A stretch of DNA of 64,000 bases, from positions 32,280 to 96,279 of the forward strand of contig JADKJV010000013.1 in NCBI GenBank assembly GCA_016720825.1, given 5' to 3'. The notes below the pieces were generated by a model. That model saw nothing but the letters and a program-made list of their open reading frames with translations, made no database searches and had not been told where the DNA came from. Origin of the DNA: Chitinophagaceae bacterium. GTDB taxonomy: Bacteria > Bacteroidota > Bacteroidia > Chitinophagales > Chitinophagaceae. Shown piece after piece: positions 27,065 through 37,567 of the stretch. The position numbers and the translations under genes are program-made. The stretch's first letter is position 1. The number at the start of each line of letters is the position of its first letter.

Positions 27065-29413
27065 TTACTCAACAATCCTCAACCTCGCATAGTTCAGCAT
27101 GATCTTCTTCTCCCCATTCAACTCAAACTTCACTGTTGCAATCGGGTTATGCGCCGCGCCTTCCATTTTCAGCACTTCGCCGAAACCAAATTTCTGGTGT
27201 TCAACGCGGGCGCCTATCTGGAGGTTGGAAGTATCACTGGGAACAAAGTCTGCGGCGGGTTTGTGCTCCACCACTTTGGGCTGGGTCTTGGGTTGTAAAT
27301 AAGAGGGTGTTTCTTTTTTCGCGGGTGATTTTTCGCGGTAAGGGGGACCGGATTCTTCAAAACCGGATTTGGTGCCCCAGCCTTTCATGCGGTTAGAAGC
27401 AGATTGACCACCCCATTGTGTCCGGCCCTGGTTGGATGAACCACCACCGGCAAAACTGCGGTCCATGAATGTTTCAGGAATTTCTTCTAAGAATCTGCTG
27501 GGCTCATTCTGCACCAGGCTGCCGAAACGATATCTTGTATTGGCATAAGTGATCCACAGCCTGAACTTGGCGCGCGTGATCACCACATAAAACAAACGGC
27601 GCTCTTCTTCCAGTTCTTCCCTCGTATTAATGGCCATTGCATTGGGGAAAAGCATTTCTTCGAGTCCGGCTGCAAACACACAACCAAACTCAAGGCCCTT
27701 CGCGGCGTGAATGGTCATCAGTTTCACTGTATCCGCATCGGGATCTTTTTCATCCGCATCTGTCAGCAATGTGATCTGCTGTAAATAAGAGGCGAGGCTT
27801 TTGTCAACCACTTCGCCGTCTTCATTATCGGGACTTTCTGTCCACTCTTTAATGGAGTTCAGCAATTCCTGGATGTTCTCATAACGTTGTACGCCTTCCG
27901 TGCTTTTGTCGTTAAACAGTTCCTTCACCAGGTTGGTCTGCTTGCCAACATGGAATGCCAGTTCATAGGCATTCTGTTTGTCGAGCATGCTGCGGAAACT
28001 TTTTATCATCAATACAAAATCCTGCAGGGCGGTTAACGTGCCGGCGCGGAAACCAAATTCACTGGCGCGCTCCAGTACATTCCAGGCAGAAATGTTTTGT
28101 GTATTCGCTTCGAGTATGATTTTATCAATGGTTGTTTTGCCGATGCCTCTTGCCGGAAAATTAATAATCCGTTTGAGTGCTTCTTCATCACTATGGTTTA
28201 CAATCAGGCGCAGGTAGCCCACCAGGTCTTTGATCTCCTTGCGCTGGTAGAAGCTGATGCCTCCGTAAATGGTATAAGGAATACCCATGCGGCGGAGGGA
28301 TTCCTCAAACGCACGGCTTTGTGCATTGGTGCGGTATAAGATCGCGAAATCTTTATTGGAATAATGATTGCGGAGTTTTTGTTCCTGGATGCTGTCGGCT
28401 ACAAACTTGCCTTCATCATTATCCGTCATCGTGCGCACGAGTTTGATTTTCTCGCCTTCACTGTTTTCGGTGAACAGCACTTTTTCAATCTGCCCTTTAT
28501 TCTGTTTGATGACTTCATTGGCCGCATTCAGGATATGCTGGGTGCTGCGGTAGTTCTGTTCCAGCTTGATCACTTTCACTTCATCATAATCTTTCTGGAA
28601 CTGTAAAATGTTCTGGATGGTGGCGCCGCGGAAACTGTAAATACTCTGTGCATCATCACCCACCACACAAACATTTTCATGCATGGCACCGAGCAGTTTG
28701 ATAATCTCATACTGTGCCGGGTTGGTATCCTGGTACTCGTCAATCAGGACATATTTGAATTTATGCTGGTATTTGGCCAGTGCCTCGGGTACATTTTTCA
28801 GCAGCTCATAGAATTTCAGCAACAGGTCATCGAAATCCATGGCGCCGTTCTTGAAACATCTTTTTACATAGGCATCATAAATCTTTGCCAGGGCGGGACG
28901 GTTAGCGCGCATGTCTTCCTGCTGGATGGCATAATCGTTCCGGTAATCTTCCGGTCCGACCAGTGCATTCTTGGCTGATGATATGCGGTTATAGACCTGG
29001 TTGGGTTTATAATGCTTGTCGTCGAGATCCATTTCATTGATCACTGCTTTCACCACACTCTTGGCATCATCCGTATCATAAATGGTAAAATTGCGGGGAT
29101 ATCCGATTTTTTCTGCTTCAAATCGCAGGATGCGGGCAAATACCGAGTGGAAAGTGCCGATATAGAGGTTGCGGGCTTCGTTATTGCCGAGCACACGCTC
29201 CACCCTTTCCTTCATTTCCTTCGCGGCCTTGTTTGTAAATGTAAGTGCGAGTATGTTGAATGAATCCACGCCTTTGGCCATGAGATGGATGATACGCGTG
29301 GTTAAAACCTTGGTTTTCCCGCTGCCGGCCCCGGCCACAATCATCAGCGGACCTTCCGTATAAAGCACCGCTTCCTTCTGTCTGTCATTCAAACCGCTCA
29401 AGTAATCCTGCAT
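27065..29413 (-). CDS. uvrD: UvrD/PcrA-type ATP-dependent DNA helicase
   Basis: 782 residues. SF1A motifs appear in order: Q motif LNDRQKEAVLY, Walker A AGAGSGKTKVL, motif II DEYQDTNPAQY, motif III GDDAQSIYSFRGA, motif IV QNYRST, motif V MTIHAAKGLEFGCVF and motif VI YVVITRAKFRLWI. A low-complexity linker (about 670-730) leads to a Tudor-like C-terminal module (IGARVEHQKFGFGEVLKMEG) typical of PcrA/UvrD. It unwinds DNA 3'-5' in excision and mismatch repair. Gene order gives no operon; the convergent neighbour is the secreted esterase. Confidence 0.97.
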   Translation of the reverse strand: MQDYLSGLNDRQKEAVLYTEGPLMIVAGAGSGKTKVLTTRIIHLMAKGVDSFNILALTFTNKAAKEMKERVERVLGNNEARNLYIGTFHSVFARILRFEAEKIGYPRNFTIYDTDDAKSVVKAVINEMDLDDKHYKPNQVYNRISSAKNALVGPEDYRNDYAIQQEDMRANRPALAKIYDAYVKRCFKNGAMDFDDLLLKFYELLKNVPEALAKYQHKFKYVLIDEYQDTNPAQYEIIKLLGAMHENVCVVGDDAQSIYSFRGATIQNILQFQKDYDEVKVIKLEQNYRSTQHILNAANEVIKQNKGQIEKVLFTENSEGEKIKLVRTMTDNDEGKFVADSIQEQKLRNHYSNKDFAILYRTNAQSRAFEESLRRMGIPYTIYGGISFYQRKEIKDLVGYLRLIVNHSDEEALKRIINFPARGIGKTTIDKIILEANTQNISAWNVLERASEFGFRAGTLTALQDFVLMIKSFRSMLDKQNAYELAFHVGKQTNLVKELFNDKSTEGVQRYENIQELLNSIKEWTESPDNEDGEVVDKSLASYLQQITLLTDADEKDPDADTVKLMTIHAAKGLEFGCVFAAGLEEMLFPNAMAINTREELEEERRLFYVVITRAKFRLWITYANTRYRFGSLVQNEPSRFLEEIPETFMDRSFAGGGSSNQGRTQWGGQSASNRMKGWGTKSGFEESGPPYREKSPAKKETPSYLQPKTQPKVVEHKPAADFVPSDTSNLQIGARVEHQKFGFGEVLKMEGAAHNPIATVKFELNGEKKIMLNYARLRIVE

Positions 29414-29729
29414 GCCGCGAATTTACAAATAGGTGGCTTCTCTTCCCTATCCGGTGTATAAAATTTATATTTAAACACTTAATATCATCCCGGGTGCAGA
29501 TATATCCCGGCATTTGTGTTTTTCGGGAGCATGAGATCCCGGCCGCCCTCTTTGAAATCGAGCCTGCTTTTTTGAGAATTGTAATGATCCGGTATAATTC
29601 GCTATTACTTAACGGAGTCTGTGTTTAGCTAACCCGGAATTCTGTTTTGGGGCAGAAATACAACCCATGCTGGCAAAGTTGGTGCCAGCAGATTAAAAAA
29701 ATAATCAGTAAATTATAGAAATATCACGC
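29414..29729. other. Divergent intergenic region without a gene
   Basis: 316 bp between the helicase and the propeller gene. Composition is AT-rich with several TATATTTA-like stretches that could hold promoters for both genes, but none fits the full consensus well. No reading frame or hairpin stands out. Confidence 0.5.
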
Positions 29730-31352
29730 TTGAAAAAGTTATTTACCTGTGTCGCTTTCCTGTGCATGTTTCATGTAATGCCAATACTTGCCTTTACGCA
29801 GGTTATTCTGGATTCTGCTGAATGGCACAACGATGCAGTTAACACTATTGGTACGGGAACAGTGTCGGTTGGCCGGCTGGATACAGATTGTGCCGGGTTT
29901 AGTGACAGTCGCTATAATAATGGTTTGGTCGTAAATGCGGTAGGCTCCACTGTTTATTTTCGAACAGCCAAACGGGGAAATATTTCAGGAGTACCTTCAA
30001 ATGGGGGAACGCTTATAGCCTCTACTTTTTTAACTGGCACTATTGAAAATAAACCTGCATTGGTAAAATTGAGAGATGGTAAATGGTATGTATTCGTAAC
30101 TACAACGGATGGAAAATTATATAAACTCAATGTTACCTCCGGGGGCATCATTGCTACAACAGGTAGTATGAGCCAAATTGTCAGTATAAGAAGACCAGGA
30201 ACCTCCGGATGTTCCGTTCAAGACCAAATAGTAGCCTCACCTGTAGTTCAATTAGAAGCTGAATCCAACAGCGCCTATACTTTGGGAGAAGATATTGTGA
30301 TGGTTGCTACAAAACACGGGTGCGGCAGTACTACGACCAATATGGTGTATGCTTTTGATGCAGCTGATATCACCCAACCGCCGTTATGGGTATTTAACCA
30401 GTTTGGCGACTATGCCATGGATTTCTCTGAGAATATCGTTTTAGATAAAAGCAGGAATGCCCTCTTTTGTGTTTCCCATCTTACTGTTGGCGCTTTTCAA
30501 AATACTCTCTGGAGACTTAATACCGTAACAGGCAATCTGGAATGGGCAGCTGATTTTAATTCTATTCACAGCCGTCCCATTTTAGGTAATCCAGCATTAG
30601 GCCAGCTCAATCATTTGTATGCAGTAGATATGCTGGGGTATTTACATGCCATTGACCCGGAAACCGGGGTGGAAGACTGGAACCTGCACCTTAGCCTGGT
30701 ACCAGGGGTTTATGCTGATCTGCCTGTATCGCTTGGGGAGGGTGCATTTGCGGGCCAGGTACTTGTCACGACAACCGAAGGAATACTTTATTCTGTTTAT
30801 GATAACGGAACTCTTTTGGATGGCGGTGTCGAATTTTTATGGACATACAAACCTTGCTGCTCGGTAAAAGTAAAAACCAGTGCAGCTATATTGGGTGCAA
30901 CCGGTAAATGTTATGTCGGGCAGGATGATGGTACCGTTCACCAGATAAATATGGCTACCGGGGCGAATGAAAAATATAGTATGGCTTATTTTACAGTACC
31001 GCCTCCTGCAACTGCTCCCTGTGCTGAACTTGAAATTTACAAAGCAGATATGCGCTATAAGCTTGTTCATACTCACTGGGGACCAGAAGGTGTTATAATA
31101 CAAAATAATATCCCGGAATTCGTTGAAAGTAACCACCCGGATTTGAATACATGGACTGGTGCCATAGATTCAGCATGGGAAAATCCGGGTAACTGGCAGC
31201 CTAACAGGGTTCCGACTGCCACAACTGATGTATTTATAAAATGTTATACTGAAATAACCATATCCAGTATGGCTACCTGCCGTAGTATGGAAATTCAGCC
31301 CGAGGCGATTTTAACCATAACGCCGGGTTTTAAACTTACTGTTGTTCATTAA
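29730..31352 (+). CDS. Secreted PQQ-like beta-propeller protein with C-terminal beta module
   Basis: 540 residues starting at TTG, which directly precedes a signal peptide (LFTCVAFLCMFHVMPILAF). The central region repeats propeller blades of the type GKWYVFVTTTDGKLYKLN, NLEWAADFNSIHSRPI and GKCYVGQDDGTVHQIN, as in PQQ-like/quinoprotein folds without evidence for cofactor residues. The last ~75 residues begin TWTGAIDSAWENPGNWQPN, a module common in secreted Bacteroidota proteins. No type IX sorting domain follows, so the protein may be periplasmic or truncated. Function is unknown. Confidence 0.8.
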   Translation: MKKLFTCVAFLCMFHVMPILAFTQVILDSAEWHNDAVNTIGTGTVSVGRLDTDCAGFSDSRYNNGLVVNAVGSTVYFRTAKRGNISGVPSNGGTLIASTFLTGTIENKPALVKLRDGKWYVFVTTTDGKLYKLNVTSGGIIATTGSMSQIVSIRRPGTSGCSVQDQIVASPVVQLEAESNSAYTLGEDIVMVATKHGCGSTTTNMVYAFDAADITQPPLWVFNQFGDYAMDFSENIVLDKSRNALFCVSHLTVGAFQNTLWRLNTVTGNLEWAADFNSIHSRPILGNPALGQLNHLYAVDMLGYLHAIDPETGVEDWNLHLSLVPGVYADLPVSLGEGAFAGQVLVTTTEGILYSVYDNGTLLDGGVEFLWTYKPCCSVKVKTSAAILGATGKCYVGQDDGTVHQINMATGANEKYSMAYFTVPPPATAPCAELEIYKADMRYKLVHTHWGPEGVIIQNNIPEFVESNHPDLNTWTGAIDSAWENPGNWQPNRVPTATTDVFIKCYTEITISSMATCRSMEIQPEAILTITPGFKLTVVH

Positions 31353-31500
31353 GCTACCCCTGTTCTATAAGTGTCCACTACGGTATTACTTACAATCCAT
31401 CCATACCAGCACCCTTCATTCGCATATTTTTTCCGTCAAAGTAATTTGCAAGAATCGTTGCTGGCATAAAATTTATATTTACACACTGAATGATTCTTTT

Positions 31501-33362
31501 ATGCGTGGAAAACTTCTTACAACCGTCTTTACCCTGCTTGTTTTTACTGTTACCAACGCCCAGCTTCCCCTGCCGGCCAACCTGCAGAAATGCTATAACA
31601 AAGGCACCCGGACGCTCACTGGCTCCCCCGGCAAAAACTACTGGCAGAACCACGCCAGTTATGATATCAATGTGCTATTTAATCCGTACACGCGTGAGCT
31701 TGATGGTAAAGTGCAGATAGATTATATAAACAACAGTCCGGACACACTCCGCGAAATTGTTTTCAAACTCTATCCCAACCTGTACAAAAAAGAAAGCCCG
31801 CGGCTGATCAATGTTGACAGCATGGATCTCAGCGAAGGCGTACTCATCCGGTCGCTATCGGTAAATGGCGTCGTTACAGAAGCCAAAACCAGGCGGATTG
31901 ACGGCACGCATATGACGCTGAGGACGTCCCCGCTTGCTCCCGGTGAAAGACGGATGTTTAACATCGACTATCATTATGTCCTGAATAAAAAATCCCATGC
32001 GCGCACAGGCGAGATTGACCCCGGTTCATCTTTCGTGGCTTATTTTTCCCGCGCATAGCAGTGTATGATGATGTGGACGGATGGAACCGTATTCCTTATC
32101 TCGGCCGTTTGGAGTTTTACAATGATTTCTGTGATTTCAAAGCACAAATCACCGTTCCCGCGCAGCAGGTTGTTTGGGCAACCGGTGATTTGAAAAATGG
32201 TGAAGTTGTATTGCAGCCAGCCATATACAGCAAGCTGATGGCGGCAGAACAATCAGATCAGATTATTGCGGTTATTGACAGTACGGATGTCGGCCACGCA
32301 ACAAACATCACCCGCGATAACCCGGTAAACACCTGGCGTTTTGAAGCCAAAAATGTTACCGATTTTGTATTTGCCTGCAGCGATCATTATCTCTGGCATT
32401 CATCCAGCGTATTGGTTGATTATGCCAGCGGCCGCCGCACCCGGGTAGATGCTGCTTTTAATCCGATACATAAAGATTTTTTCGAAGTGGCGTCGTTCGC
32501 CAAAAAAACGGTGGATCTGATGAGCCATGTCTTCCCGAAATGGCCATTCCCCTATTCACACGAAACGGTATTTGATGGTCTTGACCAGATGGAATACCCG
32601 ATGATGGTAAATGATAATCCGCTGGAAGACCGCGCTGAAGCGATTGAACTCACCGATCATGAAATCTTCCATACTATGTTCCCTTTTTACATGGGGACCA
32701 ATGAAACCAAATACGCCTGGATGGATGAAGGCTGGGCCACTATCGGTGAATGGCTGATATCGCCTATGATTGATACAACGATTGTGGATGAATATGGTAT
32801 CGGCGCTACAGCCTCTCTGGCGGGTAGTGAAAAAGATGTACCCACAATGACGATCTCTACCGAAATGAGCCAGTCGTATTTTATAAATGCCTATCCCAAA
32901 CCTGGGCTGGCTTACCTGTATGTAAAAGACATGCTGGGTGATGATCTCTTTTACAAAGGACTGCATCATTACATTGCTGAATGGCATGGCAAACACCCGA
33001 TTCCTTTTGATTTCTTCTACTGCATGAATACCGGCAGCGGTAAAAACCTGAACTGGTTCTGGAAGAAATGGTTTTTTGAAACCGGTGTGGCCGATATGGG
33101 CATTACCGGTGTGCGTATCGCAGGAGCTACAGCTTATGTAACGGTTCAGCTGAAAGGCAGCCTCCCGTTACCGATTGATTTAACCATAACTGATAAAGCA
33201 GGTAAAAAAACAAAAGTACATCGCTCGGTGGCGGTGTGGGAGAAGGGAAATACGAGAACTATCATTCCTGTACCGGCGAAAAATATTAAAGAGATTGTGA
33301 TGGGGGATGCGCATACACCGGATGCGGATAAGAAGGATAATGTCTGGAAACCCTTACATTAA
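31501..33362 (+). CDS. Secreted M1 family metallopeptidase (one-base frameshift)
   Basis: Restoring one T in the run 32043-32047 reads SFVAYFFPRIAVYDDVDGWN and unites two frames into 620 residues. The signal peptide is MRGKLLTTVFTLLVFTVTNAQ. The zinc site is HEIFHTMFP, and the third ligand Glu of WMDEGWA lies exactly 18 residues after the second His (HEXXH-X18-E). The substrate-binding QMEYP replaces the usual GxMEN. Related secreted M1 peptidases act as aminopeptidases. A -7-like box TATATTTA sits about 20 bp upstream of the start. Confidence 0.92.
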
Positions 33363-33447
33363 CCACAAAGGGCACGAAGTTTAAACAAAGGCCACAAAGA
33401 GAAAATCTTTGTGGCCTTTGTCTTATCCTTGTGTGCTTAGTGGTTAG
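33361..33447. repeat. CCACAAAG-type imperfect inverted repeat, copy 5
   Basis: The inner stem CAAAGGCCACAAAGA / TCTTTGTGGCCTTTG is perfect; the outer arms are AACCACAAAGGGCACGAAG and CTTGTGTGCTTAGTGGTTA. It sits exactly between two convergent stops and overlaps the acylase stop by four bases, as expected for a two-way terminator. Confidence 0.8.
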
Positions 33448-35495
33448 TTTTGGGGATGGTAGATCCGCTCCGCCGTCCTCAACACCTCCGCCTTATCCAG
33501 CGTCATATGTTTTGTCTTCTGCGCGATGAACATCCCCATCTGGTCTTTGTAATGCGGTGAAACAGGATCGGCGGATGCGCCAAATGTATTTACTGATTCG
33601 ATGATGGGTAAACCTGTTTTCGGATAACGCACAAAACAGATATAGGCATCACCGGAGATTACTTTTTTCATTCCGTCTTTATAAGGCTCGGTGTATGCAG
33701 CCGTCAGCACATCGGGTAAACCCCAGGCCGGACGGGCATCATCGCCTCGTACCAGTTTCTGGATATCGCCGAGTTCGAGGTCTGTTTTTTTGAAATTGTC
33801 CATCATATAATTATAGACATACTGGAAAGTCTCAACCGATTCTGGTTTTGTAAGCCGCCTGGCGGGTTGTCCGGCCAGTTTTTTCTTTACATATTCATAC
33901 GTAAGCAGGAACACGGCAGCGCCTTTGCTGGAAGTGATTGCCTGATGGTCCCATTGCTGGAGATTAAGGATTACATCTTTCAGTGCCGGGTATTCTGCTG
34001 CATTCAGGTTCAGCATGCTGTCAATGCCATACAGGTATTTCAGTTGCTGCGGCAAACGCTGGTCGAATTTGATGCTTTTGAATGTGGCATAATCTATCCG
34101 GTCTTTGCCTTTCATTAATTCAGTTACACGCTGGCTGCGGTTGTTGTGATAGGTTTCATAGCCATCGGTGGGATCTGCTTTTGACGGATCGAGATTGAAG
34201 GCCGGATCTGTAGCCAGGAAAGGGGAATGATTGGTGTTGAATAAATATCCGGATGCAGGATTTACATATTGCGGCAGTTGTGAGATAGCTTTAAAGGTGG
34301 TCCATAATGTTGCTGAGGTGTTTCCCGGCAATGTGCTTTTCCAGTTGTATTTAGGATCGGGATTACGGACCGGCATTTTACCGTTGCTGATGTAAAAGAT
34401 CGTATCGTAACGGTCTGCATACATAATATTAAACATGGGCAGCGACGTCATGCTGACTGCTTTGTAAAACTCGGTGAAGTTGCGGGCTTTGTTCATCCGG
34501 TACCATTCTTCCAGTGCTTTGCAATCCATATTGGCAGCGAGCCTGATGGCAAACACACCGGTTTTTCCTTTTATTGTTGCGCCGTATTTACTCCAGTAGA
34601 TTTTTTTATTTACTGCGATTGGTATTCCTTTTACTTTCAGGCGCACGCTGCTTTCTTCCAGATCAAGCCAGTTGCCGTCAAATTTGTACTGGTTATTATT
34701 ACCGGGATTCATTTCAAGCTGGAATACATCAATCTTATCCTGGTAATTCACGGTGTGGGCCCAGCCAAGGTTTTCATTGGTGCCATGGAAGATTAAACAA
34801 CCGCCGGGGAATAATCCACCGAGCATATTCCATCCTTCTTCACTTTGCAGGTGTGCTTCATAAAAAGCAGTGGGACCTGATTGCGGCTGGTGTGCGTTGA
34901 TGGCGAGATAGGTTTCGTCCGTGGTTGTCCTTGACCGGTTAAAAGCAAATGCATTTGATCCCTGTGAATTGAAACCGGGTATCGTGGCCACTTTTCCGGA
35001 CAAGATGGCGGGCAGCACTTCATCTATACCCGAAAACACGCTGAGGGAGAAAACCACCGAGGTGAGATATTCTTTTTCATCAAAAGGAAATGCCTGTTTG
35101 TATAATACTTTATCGGGATGCGCTTTGGCATAAGCATTGGAGCCCTGCACATACCCTTTGATGAGTGCAATAAAATCGGGGCTGAGTGTGCTCCATTGTT
35201 CATCTACAATTTTGCGGCAACGCAGGAGGTTTACCACATAATCAGCCTGTGCGCCTCTTTTTCCGTAGGCATAACCCAGCTTGCCTTTGCCAGATAATAT
35301 CATCAGCTGGATACTTTCATAATCATCTTCAGCATGGGCCCAGGCAATGCCATAAGCCACTTCTGAATCGGTAGGAGCGAAAATATGGGGAACACCAAAA
35401 CTGTCGCGTGCGATAGTGATACGGGAAGGATCAATCTGTGCTTTTGCCATTACAGAAACAAGGGCCAGCAGCAGAAACAGGGCGTATTTTTTCAT
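33444..35495 (-). CDS. Penicillin acylase family N-terminal-nucleophile hydrolase
   Basis: 683 residues: signal peptide (about 1-20, ending AKAQ), alpha region starting RITIARDSFGVPHIFA, and the autoprocessing site before Ser180 in FNSQGSNAFAFNRSRT, which becomes the N-terminal nucleophile of the beta chain. Beta-chain motifs LAINAHQPQSGPTAFYE and GCLIFHGTNENLGWAHTVNY follow. Family members cleave amide-linked acyl groups, including penicillins, acyl-homoserine lactones and aculeacin-type lipopeptides. The substrate here is unknown. It probably acts in the periplasm. Confidence 0.92.
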   Translation of the reverse strand: MKKYALFLLLALVSVMAKAQIDPSRITIARDSFGVPHIFAPTDSEVAYGIAWAHAEDDYESIQLMILSGKGKLGYAYGKRGAQADYVVNLLRCRKIVDEQWSTLSPDFIALIKGYVQGSNAYAKAHPDKVLYKQAFPFDEKEYLTSVVFSLSVFSGIDEVLPAILSGKVATIPGFNSQGSNAFAFNRSRTTTDETYLAINAHQPQSGPTAFYEAHLQSEEGWNMLGGLFPGGCLIFHGTNENLGWAHTVNYQDKIDVFQLEMNPGNNNQYKFDGNWLDLEESSVRLKVKGIPIAVNKKIYWSKYGATIKGKTGVFAIRLAANMDCKALEEWYRMNKARNFTEFYKAVSMTSLPMFNIMYADRYDTIFYISNGKMPVRNPDPKYNWKSTLPGNTSATLWTTFKAISQLPQYVNPASGYLFNTNHSPFLATDPAFNLDPSKADPTDGYETYHNNRSQRVTELMKGKDRIDYATFKSIKFDQRLPQQLKYLYGIDSMLNLNAAEYPALKDVILNLQQWDHQAITSSKGAAVFLLTYEYVKKKLAGQPARRLTKPESVETFQYVYNYMMDNFKKTDLELGDIQKLVRGDDARPAWGLPDVLTAAYTEPYKDGMKKVISGDAYICFVRYPKTGLPIIESVNTFGASADPVSPHYKDQMGMFIAQKTKHMTLDKAEVLRTAERIYHPQN

Positions 35496-35554
35496 GCCGG
35501 AAATTATACAAAATCGCGAGTATTTTATACTTCTGTGGAGAAAAGGCGATGCCC

Positions 35555-37105
35555 CTATTTTTTACGCTTGCTTTGCTGGTATTTTTTCTGGAGGATTTCA
35601 CTCATGGTTTTATGCTGCACTTTGCTCTCCAGCCAGGAGATGATATCAAGATAAGCCAGCGCCCTTGTTTCAAACCTGTTTTTCTCGAGGTGTTTGATGG
35701 TTTGCAGGAATTGTTCCAGCAGGGGTTTGATTTCGCGGGGTGAAAGCGGCAGCGACTGGCGGAAGAAACGGATCATGTTTTCTTCAATCACGGTCAGGTT
35801 TTTCATCTTGGCCATAAACCGGTAAACGGATTTACTGAGGGATTCCATCAGCATATCATTGCCCAGTTCATAATGCGCCATCAGGTGCACCAGGCGGGCG
35901 TAACACTGCAGGTCGTACCGCAGGTCGGTTTTTTCATTGATGATTTTCTGCAGGTAATCCAGACAGGTATTGTAATCACCACTGCCGAAATAGAGTATCG
36001 CGAATTTATAATTCAGCACCAGGATACGGTGCTGGTCAATAAACAAACTGTATTCTTCCAGTTTTTCTTCTATGGGTTTAACCAGTGACAAACCTTCTTT
36101 AAATGTACCAAGCATAAAATGCTGGTTCATTTTGGCGGTACTGATATAGATAAATGCCTGGATGCGGAAGTTCTCATGTTCTTTCACGCGGCTTGTTTCT
36201 GCCAGCGCTTCAAATTCTTCCATTGTTTTTTCAAACTCGCGGTAATTGCGGAGATCGAAATGCGCATTGAGCAGGTTATGAAGTCCTTTAATATAGTGAC
36301 CCGTTTCCACCCGGATCATCAGCGGCTGCTCACGGAACAATTCCACCCATTTCCTGGTGTGGCGGTAGTATTGTAAAAAATCCTGCCTGATAAAATGATA
36401 CCAGGTATAACTCTGGTTGAGATATAATCTTTCGTAAAATCCGGTTTGTTCCCAGGCACCGGCAGGTAAATTCTGTTTCATGAACTGCCGCACATCTTTC
36501 TCATCACTTTCATTGCGGGCATGTCCGTGTGCGATATACCAGCTGTATAACTGCAATGACAAATTGGATAAACGCGCCACCATATCAATATGGCGGTTTA
36601 CTTCATTGGCTTCTATTGATAAAAGGTTAGCGCGGTCCTGCATACTGCGTGTGATATGCAGGTTTTCAATTCTCTTCTCCAGGCTGATCAGCTGGGGAAG
36701 GATATTGAATTTCTGATTTGCCCTCGCGAGTTCCTTGGCGCGGTCGAGAATGCGAAGGCTCTGCAGGAATAAACCTTTCTTATAAAGTATATGTGCGTAA
36801 TCAAACTGCTCGTTCAGCTGCAGGTCAAGACTGTCTGTACTCTTCAGCAGCCGCAAACTGGCGAGGATCTGTTTGTATAAATGGGTTTTGAGATTGGCCA
36901 GCTGGGGCTTGGTCACGCCTTCAAGCTTATGGAGGAGGGTTTTCTCGTCGTAGTCCTTTTGTTTGTCGAGCGCATCAAAAAGCCGCACGATTTTGAGGTC
37001 TTCCTTGCCCGAACTCCGGCGGATATAGAGCTTAAAATGGCGTTTTTCGGCCTTTTCAAGCGATTTGATCAGTTGGAAAAGTATGTCTGCAGAGCGGTTG
37101 GGCAT
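35555..37105 (-). CDS. Large alpha-helical TPR-like protein, unknown
   Basis: 516 residues from the ATG that starts MPNRSADILFQLIKSLEK; 42 upstream in-frame residues look non-coding. The protein is all helical, with repeated pairs such as LYKKGLFLQSLRILDRAKELA and FGSGDYNTCLDYLQKIINEK that fit degenerate tetratricopeptide repeats. There is no signal peptide or enzyme motif. Similar long helical proteins are common in Chitinophagaceae but have no known role. A cytoplasmic scaffold is the simplest guess. Confidence 0.8.
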   Translation of the reverse strand: MPNRSADILFQLIKSLEKAEKRHFKLYIRRSSGKEDLKIVRLFDALDKQKDYDEKTLLHKLEGVTKPQLANLKTHLYKQILASLRLLKSTDSLDLQLNEQFDYAHILYKKGLFLQSLRILDRAKELARANQKFNILPQLISLEKRIENLHITRSMQDRANLLSIEANEVNRHIDMVARLSNLSLQLYSWYIAHGHARNESDEKDVRQFMKQNLPAGAWEQTGFYERLYLNQSYTWYHFIRQDFLQYYRHTRKWVELFREQPLMIRVETGHYIKGLHNLLNAHFDLRNYREFEKTMEEFEALAETSRVKEHENFRIQAFIYISTAKMNQHFMLGTFKEGLSLVKPIEEKLEEYSLFIDQHRILVLNYKFAILYFGSGDYNTCLDYLQKIINEKTDLRYDLQCYARLVHLMAHYELGNDMLMESLSKSVYRFMAKMKNLTVIEENMIRFFRQSLPLSPREIKPLLEQFLQTIKHLEKNRFETRALAYLDIISWLESKVQHKTMSEILQKKYQQSKRKK

Positions 37106-37567
37106 AATAGGGTTTTTTCGCTGTAACCCGCTTCCAGTAAGGGTTTCAGCATCACCTATCATCCTTAGGCATAATGAAATACCGGGGAATTTGATTTCAG
37201 GGACAAAGTGCTGCTGCCTACTTTCGTGCAAGAGGGTTATTCATACGGCAAGCAATCGAAGATAGCAATCGGTCAGAGGTCAAAGTTAAAGCGAAATAAC
37301 CGTCGAAATACCGGGCTTCCGGTCTCAAGTTCTACAATTCGAAGATTTTCATATGGCAAGCAATCGTTAGAGGTCAGTCCGTTTCTACGGAAGGACCTTT
37401 TTTTTTGCAAAAGGTGTCCCAAGGTAACAGTTTCTTAACATTTAAAAAAGGATTCATCGGTCTTTTTTTAATTTTTTCTACCCGGAACTGCGATGCATTA
37501 GAGAATCCCCATCCTGCTCATCCCCCTGATTTTTTCAATAGATTATCTTCACGCTACAATTGATTGT
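37106..37567. other. Intergenic region with repeats and an orphan terminator
   Basis: 462 bp without a convincing protein gene. It contains a 19-bp direct repeat, TTCATAYGGCAAGCAATCG, at 37240-37258 and 37348-37366, with AGAGGTCA motifs shortly after each. A strong plus-strand terminator closes the stretch at 37372-37406. The short frame across it is repeat-derived. Confidence 0.6.
37372..37406 (+). terminator. Strong intrinsic terminator with no upstream protein gene
   Basis: GGTC/GACC and TCCGT/ACGGA stems flank a two-base internal loop, with a TTCT tetraloop, followed by nine T. The nearest plus-strand gene upstream is more than 3 kb away, so the transcript it ends is probably a small RNA starting within the intergenic region. 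Confidence 0.75.

Noticed and set aside
37208..37438. Open frame of 76 residues in the asparaginase upstream region
   Set aside because: It reads through direct repeats and the terminator stem, with repeated SYGKQS from the repeat itself.
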